Source of the DNA: Alphaproteobacteria bacterium
Lineage (GTDB): Bacteria; Pseudomonadota; Alphaproteobacteria; Caulobacterales; Caulobacteraceae
DNA length: 64,000 bases
Reading direction: 5' to 3'
NCBI GenBank assembly: GCA_018820205.1
Contig: JAHJOK010000059.1
Span: 62,001 to 126,000, forward strand
Position 1 is the stretch's first letter; the number at the start of each line of letters is the position of its first letter. This document shows, piece after piece, positions 28,521-37,549 of the stretch. Both the position numbers and the translations under genes were made by a program. Below the pieces are notes generated by a model. It was not told where the DNA came from. It saw only the letters and a list, made by a program, of their open reading frames with translations, and made no database searches.

Positions 28521-30572
28521 TCAGGGCATATAGGGGCGGGGACCATTGGCGCCTCTGGCGATCTCGGCGGACGGGGTCAGAGGTGCGGAACCGCCGTTCA
28601 GTCGCGCCTTGTAAACCGCCATGTTTTCCATGACTCGCATCATGTAGTTGCGCGTCTCCGTGAAGGGGGCGCACTCGATGAAGTCGACCGGATCGACCTC
28701 GGCGCCACGCGGATCGCCACAGCGCGCGGTCCACTGCGGCGGTCGGGCCGGACCGGCGTTGTAGCCGACGGTCGCCAGCAGCATCGAACCGGAGAACTGG
28801 CTCATCAACTCGCCCAGGTGATAGCTGCCCAGCGTCATGTTGTAGTCCGGATCCCAAAGCCGCTCGGATGAATAGGGCATGCCCAGCCGGCGCGCGACGC
28901 CGGACGCGGTGGATGGCAGGAACTGCATCATCCCGCGTGCATCGGCGCTGGACCGGGCGCGGGGATCGAAACTGGATTCCTGGCGCGTAATGGCCTGGGT
29001 GAAGGCCAGGGGCGCCGCGCCGGCGACGACCGGCGGAATGCGGATGGGATACTGGCGCTCCGGCATCAGGAAGCCGCGCTGGCTGGCGGCCCGGCCGACC
29101 ATCATGGCGCCGAAGTCGTCTCCGTAAGCCCGCGTCATATCCATCAGCAGGGCCAGGTCCATGATGCCGGGCAGGGTGTCGTCGAGGTGATAGGCGAACA
29201 CCCGGTACAGGCTCATCTCGCCGGTCTCGCCCAGGATGCGGGCGGCGCGGACGACCTCGTTGGCCTCGAAGGCCGCCACATCGTTTTGCGTCGGGGCCGG
29301 ATCGGCGGGCAGGGTGAGCGTCGTCACGCCGGCCTTCTCTGCGGCGAGCTGGCCGTAGAAGGTCTGAATATGCTGCCCGCCCTGTTGGTAATAGGCCATG
29401 GCGCGGGCCTGATCGCCCTGGGCCTCGGCGGCGCGGCCCAGCCAGTACAGGGCGCGGCCCTGGGTGATCGGCGTCGAGGACGACTGGCGCAGGCTCTCGA
29501 AATGCGCCGCCGCACGGGCCGGATCGTTCAGCTTGGTCAGGGCGACCCAGCCGGCGAAGAACTCGGCGTCCACCTTTCGCTCGCCGCCGGGGAAGCCGTG
29601 GCCGGCCATGGAATCGTAGGCCGCGCGCCATTCGCGGCGTTCCAGGGCATCGAGGAAGTAGTTGCGGCGTTCGGACCACAGAGTGTCCTGTCCGTCGCGA
29701 TGAGACGGGGCGGCGGGCAGGGCGGCCAGAAGGGCGAACCCTTCCGACTGGCGGTTCGCGGCGCGCAGGATGCGGACGCGTTCCAGCACAACGGCGGGAT
29801 CGCGGGCCTGGGCCGGGGAAAGATTGGCGACCACGCTGTCGGCGCTGTAGGCGGTGCGCAGGCTCATCGCGGCATTGGCGACCGCCTGACGTTCGGGCGA
29901 GACCAGGGTGACCATGGCGCGGGTCGCCGGGCCGTGCGGCCCCATCAGCAGCATGTTCAGCCGCGCCTCGTGGTCGGCCTGGGTCAGCCACGAGCCCCAA
30001 CGGCCCAGGACGCGGGTCTGGTTCGCCTCTTCGAACGACTGGGTCCGCCACCACTCCTGGATCAGGGCGCGCGCCTCGGACTGGCGGCCGCGCTGGTCGA
30101 GGGCGTCGGTCAGAGCCATGGCGCCTTCGATCGTCGTCGGCGGGGTCGCCGCGAAAAAGGCCAGGGCGGCGTCCGGTCCCATCCCCGCGCGCTCCAGCGC
30201 CTGTTCACCCGCCGCGATCCGCGCGTCCGCACGCGGCCACGCGCGCAGGGACTGAACGTCCTGCGACAGCTCGGTATACGAAAGTTGCGAGGCCGAGGTA
30301 TCGACCAGGGCCCACTCCACCAGCTTGCGGGCCGTCGGGTCGCTGATGCCGGCGATTGCGTTCTGCGTGCCGATGACGTCGCGGGCGCGCGCGGCGGCCA
30401 GACCCTGGTCGAACAGGGCGGTGTCGTTCTCGCTCAGGATCCTGCCCTGATAGGCGGCGCTGGACACATAGGGCGTCGCCTGACGGTTCAGGTCTGCAGT
30501 CTGTGGAATAGGTGCGAGAACGGCCAGAACGGCCGCGAGGCTGGTCGCGAGCATGAAGTGTCCGATCCCCAT
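28521..30572 (-). CDS. Soluble lytic murein transglycosylase (Slt family)
   Basis: AITRQESSFDPRARSSADARGMMQFLPSTASGVA; GSYHLGELMSQFSGSMLLATVGYNAGP. Confidence 0.93.
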   Translation of the reverse strand: MGIGHFMLATSLAAVLAVLAPIPQTADLNRQATPYVSSAAYQGRILSENDTALFDQGLAAARARDVIGTQNAIAGISDPTARKLVEWALVDTSASQLSYTELSQDVQSLRAWPRADARIAAGEQALERAGMGPDAALAFFAATPPTTIEGAMALTDALDQRGRQSEARALIQEWWRTQSFEEANQTRVLGRWGSWLTQADHEARLNMLLMGPHGPATRAMVTLVSPERQAVANAAMSLRTAYSADSVVANLSPAQARDPAVVLERVRILRAANRQSEGFALLAALPAAPSHRDGQDTLWSERRNYFLDALERREWRAAYDSMAGHGFPGGERKVDAEFFAGWVALTKLNDPARAAAHFESLRQSSSTPITQGRALYWLGRAAEAQGDQARAMAYYQQGGQHIQTFYGQLAAEKAGVTTLTLPADPAPTQNDVAAFEANEVVRAARILGETGEMSLYRVFAYHLDDTLPGIMDLALLMDMTRAYGDDFGAMMVGRAASQRGFLMPERQYPIRIPPVVAGAAPLAFTQAITRQESSFDPRARSSADARGMMQFLPSTASGVARRLGMPYSSERLWDPDYNMTLGSYHLGELMSQFSGSMLLATVGYNAGPARPPQWTARCGDPRGAEVDPVDFIECAPFTETRNYMMRVMENMAVYKARLNGGSAPLTPSAEIARGANGPRPYMP

Positions 30573-30668
30573 TCATCCTGGTTGCAGGCTTGACCCTGGC
30601 AACCTACCCTCTTGCGTCTCGTTTCAGGCGACCGTCGCCCATCCCCCACGCAAGGTATTCTTGTTTCA

Positions 30669-31553
30669 ATGACCGCCCCCTTGTTCAAGGGCGTGATCAC
30701 CGCCCTGATCACACCACTTCGTGACGGAAACGTGGACGAGCCCGCATTCGAGGCCCTGCTGGAACGCCAGATCGCGGCCGGGGTTCACGGCGTCGTGCCG
30801 ATGGGCACGACTGGCGAGAGCGCCAGCCTGACCGGCGATGAGCATCGTCGGGTGATCGAACTTTGCGTCAAGGTCGCGGCCGGGCGTGTTCGGGTCATCG
30901 CGGGCGCAGGGGCGTCGGGCACCGACAAGGCGATCGAGCGGGTTCAGCACGCCAAGACCGTCGGCGCCGACGCGGCCCTGGTGGTCACCCCCTACTACAA
31001 TCGGCCGTCGCAGGCCGGACTGATCGCTCATTTCGAGGCCATCGCGGACGCCGTCCAGCTGCCGGTGCTGCTGTACAACGTGCCCGGCCGCACGGGCGTC
31101 GACATGACGAATCAGACGGTGGCCGCTCTGGCCCGCCATCCGAACATCGTCGGCATCAAGGATGCGACCGGCGATCTGGCGCGGGTCAGCTGGATGCGGA
31201 CCCATGTGGCCGGGGCGTTCGATCTGATCTCAGGCGATGACGCGAGCTTTCTGGGTTATGCCGCGCATGGCGGAACCGGCGTGATCTCGGTCGCGTCGAA
31301 TGTCGCACCTGAAGCGATGGTGGCGTTGTGGAACGCCGTCGCCAGCGGCGATCTGGCGCTGGCTCGTTCGTGGCAGGACCGGCTGGCGGATCTGCAGCAG
31401 GCGCTGTTTCTGGACAGTTCGCCGTCGCCGACGAAATACGCCCTGGCGCGGCTGGGGCTGTGCAGCGAGGAGATGCGGCTGCCGCTGGCGCCGACGCGTG
31501 ACGACGTCAAACCCGCCATCGATGCGGCGATGGCGGCCGCAGGTGTAAGCTGA
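30669..31553 (+). CDS. dapA: 4-hydroxy-tetrahydrodipicolinate synthase
   Basis: [30 protein letters not shown]...GTTGES...[14 protein letters not shown]; start ATG 30669. Confidence 0.97.
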   Translation: MTAPLFKGVITALITPLRDGNVDEPAFEALLERQIAAGVHGVVPMGTTGESASLTGDEHRRVIELCVKVAAGRVRVIAGAGASGTDKAIERVQHAKTVGADAALVVTPYYNRPSQAGLIAHFEAIADAVQLPVLLYNVPGRTGVDMTNQTVAALARHPNIVGIKDATGDLARVSWMRTHVAGAFDLISGDDASFLGYAAHGGTGVISVASNVAPEAMVALWNAVASGDLALARSWQDRLADLQQALFLDSSPSPTKYALARLGLCSEEMRLPLAPTRDDVKPAIDAAMAAAGVS

Positions 31554-32056
31554 TGGCCACCACCAAGGAGAAGGCCGCCTCCGCAGTGAAGGCGCCGATC
31601 ACAAAGGCGAAGCTGATCGCAGAGAACCGCCGTGCGCGGTTCGACTATTTCCTGGAGGACAACCTCGAAGCCGGGATCATGCTGCTGGGCACCGAGATCA
31701 AGGCGCTGCGGATGGGCCGGGCCAATATCGCCGAGAGCTATGCGGCGGTGGAGGGGCGCGAGATCGTCCTGATCAACGCCGACATCCCGCCGTATGCCCA
31801 GGCCAACCGGTTCAATCACGAGCCGCGCCGGCCGCGAAAACTGCTTCTGCACAGGAAACAGATCGATCGGCTGATCGGGGCGGTGCAGAAGGACGGCCAG
31901 ACCATCATTCCGCTGAGGCTCTATCTGAACGACGACGGCAAGGCCAAGCTGGAGATCGCCTTGGCCAAGGGCAAGAAGCTGCACGACAAGCGCGAGGCTT
32001 CGGCCGATCGCGACTGGCAGCGGGACAAGGCCCGACTGATGCGCGACAAGGGCTGA
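31553..32056 (+). CDS. smpB: SsrA-binding protein
   Basis: [31 protein letters not shown]...[33 protein letters not shown]. Confidence 0.97.
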   Translation: MATTKEKAASAVKAPITKAKLIAENRRARFDYFLEDNLEAGIMLLGTEIKALRMGRANIAESYAAVEGREIVLINADIPPYAQANRFNHEPRRPRKLLLHRKQIDRLIGAVQKDGQTIIPLRLYLNDDGKAKLEIALAKGKKLHDKREASADRDWQRDKARLMRDKG

Positions 32057-32063
32057 CCGGTCC

Positions 32064-32273
32064 TTAGAGGCTGACGGCCTGGCCTAGAGGTCGGGCGTCG
32101 ATCACGTTCGGCAGCGAAACCGTCGTCATGCCGGAATCGTAGATTCCCAGCGACGGGCGCACCAACTGTTCCAGACCCAGGACCGACAAGGCCAGCACGA
32201 CGGCCGACAACAGGGCGAGGCCGGCAACGCGGCGCTCTCCGGCGGTGAACAGGTTGATTTTCTTGGCCATCAC
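32064..32273 (-). CDS. Small single-TM hypothetical protein
   Basis: 69 aa with one hydrophobic segment VAGLALLSAVVLALSVLGLEQLV. Confidence 0.5.
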   Translation of the reverse strand: MMAKKINLFTAGERRVAGLALLSAVVLALSVLGLEQLVRPSLGIYDSGMTTVSLPNVIDARPLGQAVSL

Positions 32274-32377
32274 AAGCTCCCTCTGAAGCTACGAACGGAA
32301 GCTGGGCCATCGTGTTCCGCGACTGCTGAGCGAACTCTGTGTTCGCCGATTCGGTGTGTCCAACCGACAACAGTCGC

Positions 32378-33019
32378 CTATTTGGAGCCGCCTTCGATGG
32401 CCGCTCTGGCGCGGACGAATATGGCTTCGAACATCTCCGGCGTCAGGCGGCCGGTGTTCGTATTGAGCCGGGAGCAGTGGTAGCTGTTGATCAGGGTGTA
32501 GCCCGCCACCTCCGCCTGAACCCCGTGCCCGGCCGCCATCGCCGACGCGGGAACGCCCAGGGCCTTCAGCACGCTCTTTCGCGAGACGTCGCCCAAGGTC
32601 ACGATCACCTTCAGCCGGGGCAGGGCGGCCAGCCGGTCGAGCAGGAACGGCCGACAGGTCTTCTCTTCGACCGGCAGGGGCTTGTTGCCGGGCGGGGCGC
32701 AGCGGACAGCGTTGGTGATCATGCAATCGACGAGCGTCAGACCGTCGTCGGGCCTCGCTTCATAACGCCCGACGGCGAACCCGGTCTTCAACAGTGTCTG
32801 GTACAGGATCACGCCCGCCCCATCTCCGGTGAACGGGCGACCTGTCCGGTTCGCCCCGGTCCGGCCGGGCGCCAACCCCGCGACGAGCAGCCGGGCGTCA
32901 GGATCACCGAAGGAAGGCGCCGGACCATTGAACCAGTCGGGGTTCTGACGCGCGTTCTCCGCGCGATAGGCGACGAGACGCGGGCACAACGGACAGTCCC
33001 GGGGCGGTTCCGGCGTCAC
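32378..33019 (-). CDS. Uracil-DNA glycosylase, family 5 (UDGb-like)
   Basis: LLVAGLAPGRTGANRTGRPFTGDGAG, ITNAVRCAPPGNKPLPVE, INSYHCSRLNTNTGRLT. Confidence 0.9.
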   Translation of the reverse strand: MTPEPPRDCPLCPRLVAYRAENARQNPDWFNGPAPSFGDPDARLLVAGLAPGRTGANRTGRPFTGDGAGVILYQTLLKTGFAVGRYEARPDDGLTLVDCMITNAVRCAPPGNKPLPVEEKTCRPFLLDRLAALPRLKVIVTLGDVSRKSVLKALGVPASAMAAGHGVQAEVAGYTLINSYHCSRLNTNTGRLTPEMFEAIFVRARAAIEGGSK

Positions 33020-33603
33020 GCGGGATCGGTCCGGTCGAAGGTGCGTACCGACGGCTGCGCCGACGGACTTCGCGCCCGGCCGTAGTCCTGCAGAAGATCG
33101 GCCAGTTCGATGAAATCGTCCGCCTGACGGCGAAGCTCGTCGGCGATATGGGGCGGCTGGCTTTTCAGGGTCGAGACGACGGTGACGCGGACGCCCCGGG
33201 CCTGAACGGCCTGCACCAGCCGACGGAAATCGCCGTCGCCGGAAAACAGCATGACGTGATCGATGTGCGGCGCCAGCTCCAGCATGTCGACCGCGATCTC
33301 GATGTCCATATTGCCCTTGGTCCGCGTATGTCCCTGGGCGTCGGTGAACCGCTTGACCGGCTTGGTCACCATCGAGAAGCCGTTATAGCCCAGCCAGTCG
33401 ATCAGCGGCCGGATGGGAGAGAACTCTTCGCCCTCGGTCACGGCCGTGTAATAATAGGCGCGAACCAGGACGGCTTTTTCCCGGAACGCATCGACCATCT
33501 TCTTGAAGTCGAGATCCGCGTTCAGGGCCTTGGTCGCCGAATACAGATTGGCCCCGTCGATGAACAGGGCGAGGCGGTCGGTCGGGTAGAGGGTCATGGA
33601 CAT
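33016..33603 (-). CDS. NYN domain (LabA/DUF88 family) protein
   Basis: RLALFIDGANLYSATKAL, KGNMDIEIAVDMLELAPHIDHVMLFSGDGDFRRLVQAVQARGVRVTVVS; start at ATG 33603 or 33597. Confidence 0.92.
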   Translation of the reverse strand: MSMTLYPTDRLALFIDGANLYSATKALNADLDFKKMVDAFREKAVLVRAYYYTAVTEGEEFSPIRPLIDWLGYNGFSMVTKPVKRFTDAQGHTRTKGNMDIEIAVDMLELAPHIDHVMLFSGDGDFRRLVQAVQARGVRVTVVSTLKSQPPHIADELRRQADDFIELADLLQDYGRARSPSAQPSVRTFDRTDPA

Positions 33604-34162
33604 CGCATCCCCGGAATCAGGCGGTCCGGTCAGCGTCAATATCGACGACGACCTTGATCTGGACGTAGCCGTCATCGTCGCCCTCGGCTGCAATGACAAG
33701 GGGGTCTGGGCCTCCTGCCGCGAAGCGCTGGATGCGGCCCTGGCGCGGTTTCGGTGTGAAGGGATGGATGTCATCGCCGCTTCTTCATGGTGGACGTCGC
33801 GCGCCTGGCCGGACCCGGGCGACCCGCCGTTTCTGAACGGCGTGGCCATCGTTCGAACCCTCCACGACCCGCATGCGCTGATGGCCGCCCTGGGCCGGAT
33901 CGAAGAAGCGTTCGGACGCACGCCGTCCGCGCGCAACGCCCCCAGAACGCTTGATCTGGATTTGATCGCCTATGGCCGGGAGCAGGGGGACTGCGCGGGC
34001 CTGATCCTGCCGCATCCGCGCGCCGCGGATCGGTTGTTCGTCATGGGGCCGTTGGCCGAGATCGCGCCGGACTGGCGGCATCCTTCGAGCGGAGAGACCG
34101 CCGCCGAGCTGGCGAAACGGGCCACGGTGGGGCGCGATGCGCGCGTGAAATTCGTCCGTTGA
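33596..34162 (+). CDS. folK: 2-amino-4-hydroxy-6-hydroxymethyldihydropteridine diphosphokinase
   Basis: VIVALGCNDKG, FLNGVAIVRT, RNAPRTLDLDLIAYG, LPHPRAADRLFVMGPLAEIAP. Confidence 0.92.
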   Translation: MDIASPESGGPVSVNIDDDLDLDVAVIVALGCNDKGVWASCREALDAALARFRCEGMDVIAASSWWTSRAWPDPGDPPFLNGVAIVRTLHDPHALMAALGRIEEAFGRTPSARNAPRTLDLDLIAYGREQGDCAGLILPHPRAADRLFVMGPLAEIAPDWRHPSSGETAAELAKRATVGRDARVKFVR

Positions 34163-34224
34163 CCCCGTTGCGAACGGCGTTTCCCGATTCTAAGCTCGCG
34201 TTTTCCTCCCCGGAAAGTTCAAAA

Positions 34225-34632
34225 ATGAAAATCGCACCCACCATCGCATTGCTGTGCCTTGCCGGCTTCGCAACCTCGTCGCAGGCTCAGGCCTGGAACA
34301 CGGTCATCAGCCAGAACGGCCAGACGCTCGATTTCGACGCGGCCTCGGTCGAAGAGGTCAATGGCGTGGTCAGCTTCACCGCTCGAACGACCTTCAGCCA
34401 GCCGTCCGCATATACGTCTTCGGACGGCCAGGCGCTGGAAGGCGTCTCGGTGGCGGTTGAAAGCTATGCCGTCGACTGTTCGGCCCATACCTACACCGAT
34501 CGCGGCGTTCGCTATTCCAACGCGGCCGGCGAGTTGATCGCGGGCAACCGTTCGAGCAGCACGGCCAAGCCGCTGGGCTCCGTGACCCAGTCGCTGGTCG
34601 GCGGCCTGTTGCCGACGCTCTGCCCGAGCTGA
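34225..34632 (+). CDS. Secreted protein of unknown function (possibly surface-adhesin E-like)
   Basis: Signal peptide MKIAPTIALLCLAGFATSSQAQA. Confidence 0.6.
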   Translation: MKIAPTIALLCLAGFATSSQAQAWNTVISQNGQTLDFDAASVEEVNGVVSFTARTTFSQPSAYTSSDGQALEGVSVAVESYAVDCSAHTYTDRGVRYSNAAGELIAGNRSSSTAKPLGSVTQSLVGGLLPTLCPS

Positions 34633-34746
34633 GGTTTCCGAGGCGGGGGAAGCGCGGGACGGCCCCAAATCCGCCCCTGTGGCGTTGCACAAAGGGTTGC
34701 CTATCTGTATGCAACGCGGTTCTTCCCCGCCGCCCAAGGATTCCTA

Positions 34747-35106
34747 ATGGCTCGCGTCACTGTCGAAGACTGCATCGAGAAGGTGCCGAACCGGTTCGGA
34801 CTGGTTCTGCTGGCGGGAAACCGCGCCCGCGCCATCGCCAACGGCGCCGCCCTGACCCTCGACCGCGACAACGACAAGAACCCGGTCGTCGCCCTGCGCG
34901 AGATCGCGGATGAAACGGTCGTCCCCGACGAGCTGCTGGAAACCGTCGTCGTCGGCCTGCAGCGCGTCGATGAGCGCACCGAAGCCGAGGACGAGGCGGA
35001 AATCGTCGGTCTGCTGGCCGAACCGCAGCACATGAACATGGCCGAGGCCGAACTGATCCGCGCCCTGCAGAGCGACCGGGACGGCGGCCAGGAGGAACGC
35101 TACTGA
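34747..35106 (+). CDS. rpoZ: DNA-directed RNA polymerase omega subunit
   Basis: [33 protein letters not shown]. Confidence 0.97.
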   Translation: MARVTVEDCIEKVPNRFGLVLLAGNRARAIANGAALTLDRDNDKNPVVALREIADETVVPDELLETVVVGLQRVDERTEAEDEAEIVGLLAEPQHMNMAEAELIRALQSDRDGGQEERY

Positions 35107-37388
35107 CGGCGGAACCCGCCAACGGTATCACCATCCTCCCGGCGCGGTCCGGTTCGACCCCGCCGGCGAACGACATTGCCAATGATTCCGTATCGCCGTC
35201 GGCTCCACAGCCGGCGGCGAAACGCATTCCGGTCCTGCGCCAATTCGAGCTGATCGAGGCGGTCAAGGCCTATGACCCCACCGCCGACGAGGCCCTGCTG
35301 AACCGGGCCTATGTCTATGCGATGAAGATGCACGGCTCGCAGCTACGCGCCTCAGGAGACCCCTATTTCGCCCATCCGATTCAGGTCGCCGGCATTCTGA
35401 CCGACTACAAGCTGGATACGGCGACCATCGTCACCGCCCTGCTGCACGACGTTGTCGAGGACACCTCGGCGACCCGCGACGACATCGCCCGCATGTTCGG
35501 CGAGGAGGTCGCGGTCCTGGTCGAGGGCGTGACCAAGCTGAGCCGGCTGGAGCTTCAGGCCGAACACACGCGTCAGGCCGAGAACCTGCGCAAATTCATC
35601 CTGGCCATCAGTCGTGATGTGCGGGTGCTGCTGGTCAAGCTGGCGGACCGTCTGCACAACATGCGGACGCTGAAATACGTCAAGCCGGAGAAACGCGAGC
35701 GCATCAGCCGTGAGACGCTGGAGGTCTATGCGCCGCTGGGCCGGTCGATCGGCATCCATTCCATCGCGTCCGAGCTGGAAGAACTGGCGTTCGAGCATCT
35801 GAACCCCACGGCCCGCACCGCCATCGAGCGGCGGCTGGAGGCGCTGAAGCTGGAACACGGCCACGCGACCGATGTCGTCTCCGCCGACATCCAGCAGGTT
35901 CTGAGCGAGGCGGGCATCCAGGCGCGCGTCTATGGCCGCCAGAAGACGCCCTATTCGATCTGGCGCAAGCTGCAACGCAAGTCGGTCGGCTTCTCGTCTC
36001 TGGCCGACATCTATGGGTTCCGTGTGCTGGTCGATGCAGAGGACGACTGTTATCGGGCTCTTGGCGTCATCCATCGGACTTGGCCGATGGTGCCGGAGCG
36101 GTTCAAGGACTTCATCTCCACGCCCAAGTCGAACAACTACCGCTCGCTGCATACCACGGTCGTCGGCCCCGGCGGCCTGCGGATCGAGATGCAGATCAGG
36201 ACCGAGGCGATGGACCGGGTCGCCGAGGACGGCGTCGCCGCCCACTGGGCCTACAAGAACCAGTCGTACGGTCTGGATCACGAGGCGATGGCCCACGACG
36301 GCGGCCGCGACCCGCTGCAGAACCTGCGGCACCTGGTTCAGGTGATCGAACACGGGGAGGGGGGCGAAGACTGGGTCGAACACGCCAAGCTGGAGATGTA
36401 CCTTGATCAGGTCTTCGTCTTCACGCCGAAGGGCGCCCTGATCACCCTGCCGCGCGGCGGGATGGCGCTGGATTTCGCGTATGCGGTCCACACCGAGGTC
36501 GGGGACACGGCCGTGGGCGTCAAGATCAATGGCGAACTGAAGCCGATGCGCACCGCCCTTCAGAACGGCGACGTGGTCGAGGTCATTCGCGGCAAGAAGC
36601 GCGAGGCCCCGGCCGACTGGCGCAGCCTGACCGTGACCGGGCGCGCTCGATCGGCGATCCGCCGGCATATTCGATCCTCCGAGCGCGACGAGTTCCAGAA
36701 GCTGGGCAAGACCACGCTGGAACAGGCGATGACGCGGGCCGGAAAATCGCTGGCGGATGTCTCGCTGAAGGCGGCGGTGGAGACATTGGCCACCGGCACG
36801 CAGGAAGACCTGTTCGACGCCGTCGGCCGGGGCCGGCTGGCCGCCAACAAGGTGGTCGAAATCCTGTTCCCCGCGCTGCAGGGCACGTTGTCGTCGGGGC
36901 CGGGCCGCAAGAAGATAGGCGACGCCCAGGCGCGGATGTTCGTGCGCGGCGGCGGGCTGACCCCCGGCGTCAGCATCCATTTCGGCGCCTGTTGCACCCC
37001 GGTGCCGGGCGACCGCATCGTCGGCATTCTTGAGCCTGAAAAGGGCCTGACCGTCCACGTGATCGACTGCCAGCGTCTGGCCGATTTCGCCGATGACGAC
37101 AGCGTCTGGCAGGATCTTCAGTGGACGGCGGAGGCCGAACAGGGCGCGGTCGGCACCGCGCGGCTGCATGCCACCCTCCAGAACGCGCCCGGCGTCCTGG
37201 GTCAGGTGGCGACGGTGATCGGCGAGGCCGGCGGCAATATCCTGAACCTGCGCATGGCCCACCGGCAGCATGACTTCTTCGACATGGACCTGGACGTCGA
37301 GGTGGCGGATGCAAAGCATGCCACCAGCATCATCGCCGCCCTGAGGGCGAACCCGAACGTGGATACGGTGGAGCGGTCGAGGGGGTGA
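35103..37388 (+). CDS. Bifunctional (p)ppGpp synthetase/hydrolase RelA/SpoT (Rsh); proposed CTG start
   Basis: [55 protein letters not shown]...[12 protein letters not shown] and ACT domains. The 73 codons upstream of ORF-track ATG 35322 are open, conserved-looking, and contain no ATG/GTG/TTG. Confidence 0.9.
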   Translation: MTAEPANGITILPARSGSTPPANDIANDSVSPSAPQPAAKRIPVLRQFELIEAVKAYDPTADEALLNRAYVYAMKMHGSQLRASGDPYFAHPIQVAGILTDYKLDTATIVTALLHDVVEDTSATRDDIARMFGEEVAVLVEGVTKLSRLELQAEHTRQAENLRKFILAISRDVRVLLVKLADRLHNMRTLKYVKPEKRERISRETLEVYAPLGRSIGIHSIASELEELAFEHLNPTARTAIERRLEALKLEHGHATDVVSADIQQVLSEAGIQARVYGRQKTPYSIWRKLQRKSVGFSSLADIYGFRVLVDAEDDCYRALGVIHRTWPMVPERFKDFISTPKSNNYRSLHTTVVGPGGLRIEMQIRTEAMDRVAEDGVAAHWAYKNQSYGLDHEAMAHDGGRDPLQNLRHLVQVIEHGEGGEDWVEHAKLEMYLDQVFVFTPKGALITLPRGGMALDFAYAVHTEVGDTAVGVKINGELKPMRTALQNGDVVEVIRGKKREAPADWRSLTVTGRARSAIRRHIRSSERDEFQKLGKTTLEQAMTRAGKSLADVSLKAAVETLATGTQEDLFDAVGRGRLAANKVVEILFPALQGTLSSGPGRKKIGDAQARMFVRGGGLTPGVSIHFGACCTPVPGDRIVGILEPEKGLTVHVIDCQRLADFADDDSVWQDLQWTAEAEQGAVGTARLHATLQNAPGVLGQVATVIGEAGGNILNLRMAHRQHDFFDMDLDVEVADAKHATSIIAALRANPNVDTVERSRG

Positions 37389-37427
37389 CCCGTCAACCTG
37401 CGTTGACAAGAACAAAAGGCAAACATA

Positions 37428-37442
37428 GAACATTTCCGGAAC
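37428..37442 (-). promoter_or_regulatory. Candidate SOS/LexA box GTTC-N7-GTTC (reverse strand)
   Basis: Plus strand GAAC-ATTTCCG-GAAC between rsh and dnaE; matches the alphaproteobacterial LexA direct-repeat consensus. Confidence 0.35.
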
Positions 37443-37549
37443 ACGCAATCTGGGGATAAGACGATGACTAGGGTGGTTCGTGAGGCGCTGTCGCTTGCAT
37501 CGTGCGGCGGGTTTGTCTGGATGGTGTGGCAGGTCGCCCTGCTGGCGAG

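Noticed and set aside
35352-37448. 698-aa antisense ORF opposite rsh
   Set aside because: High-GC frame artefact mirroring the real gene; no independent protein features.
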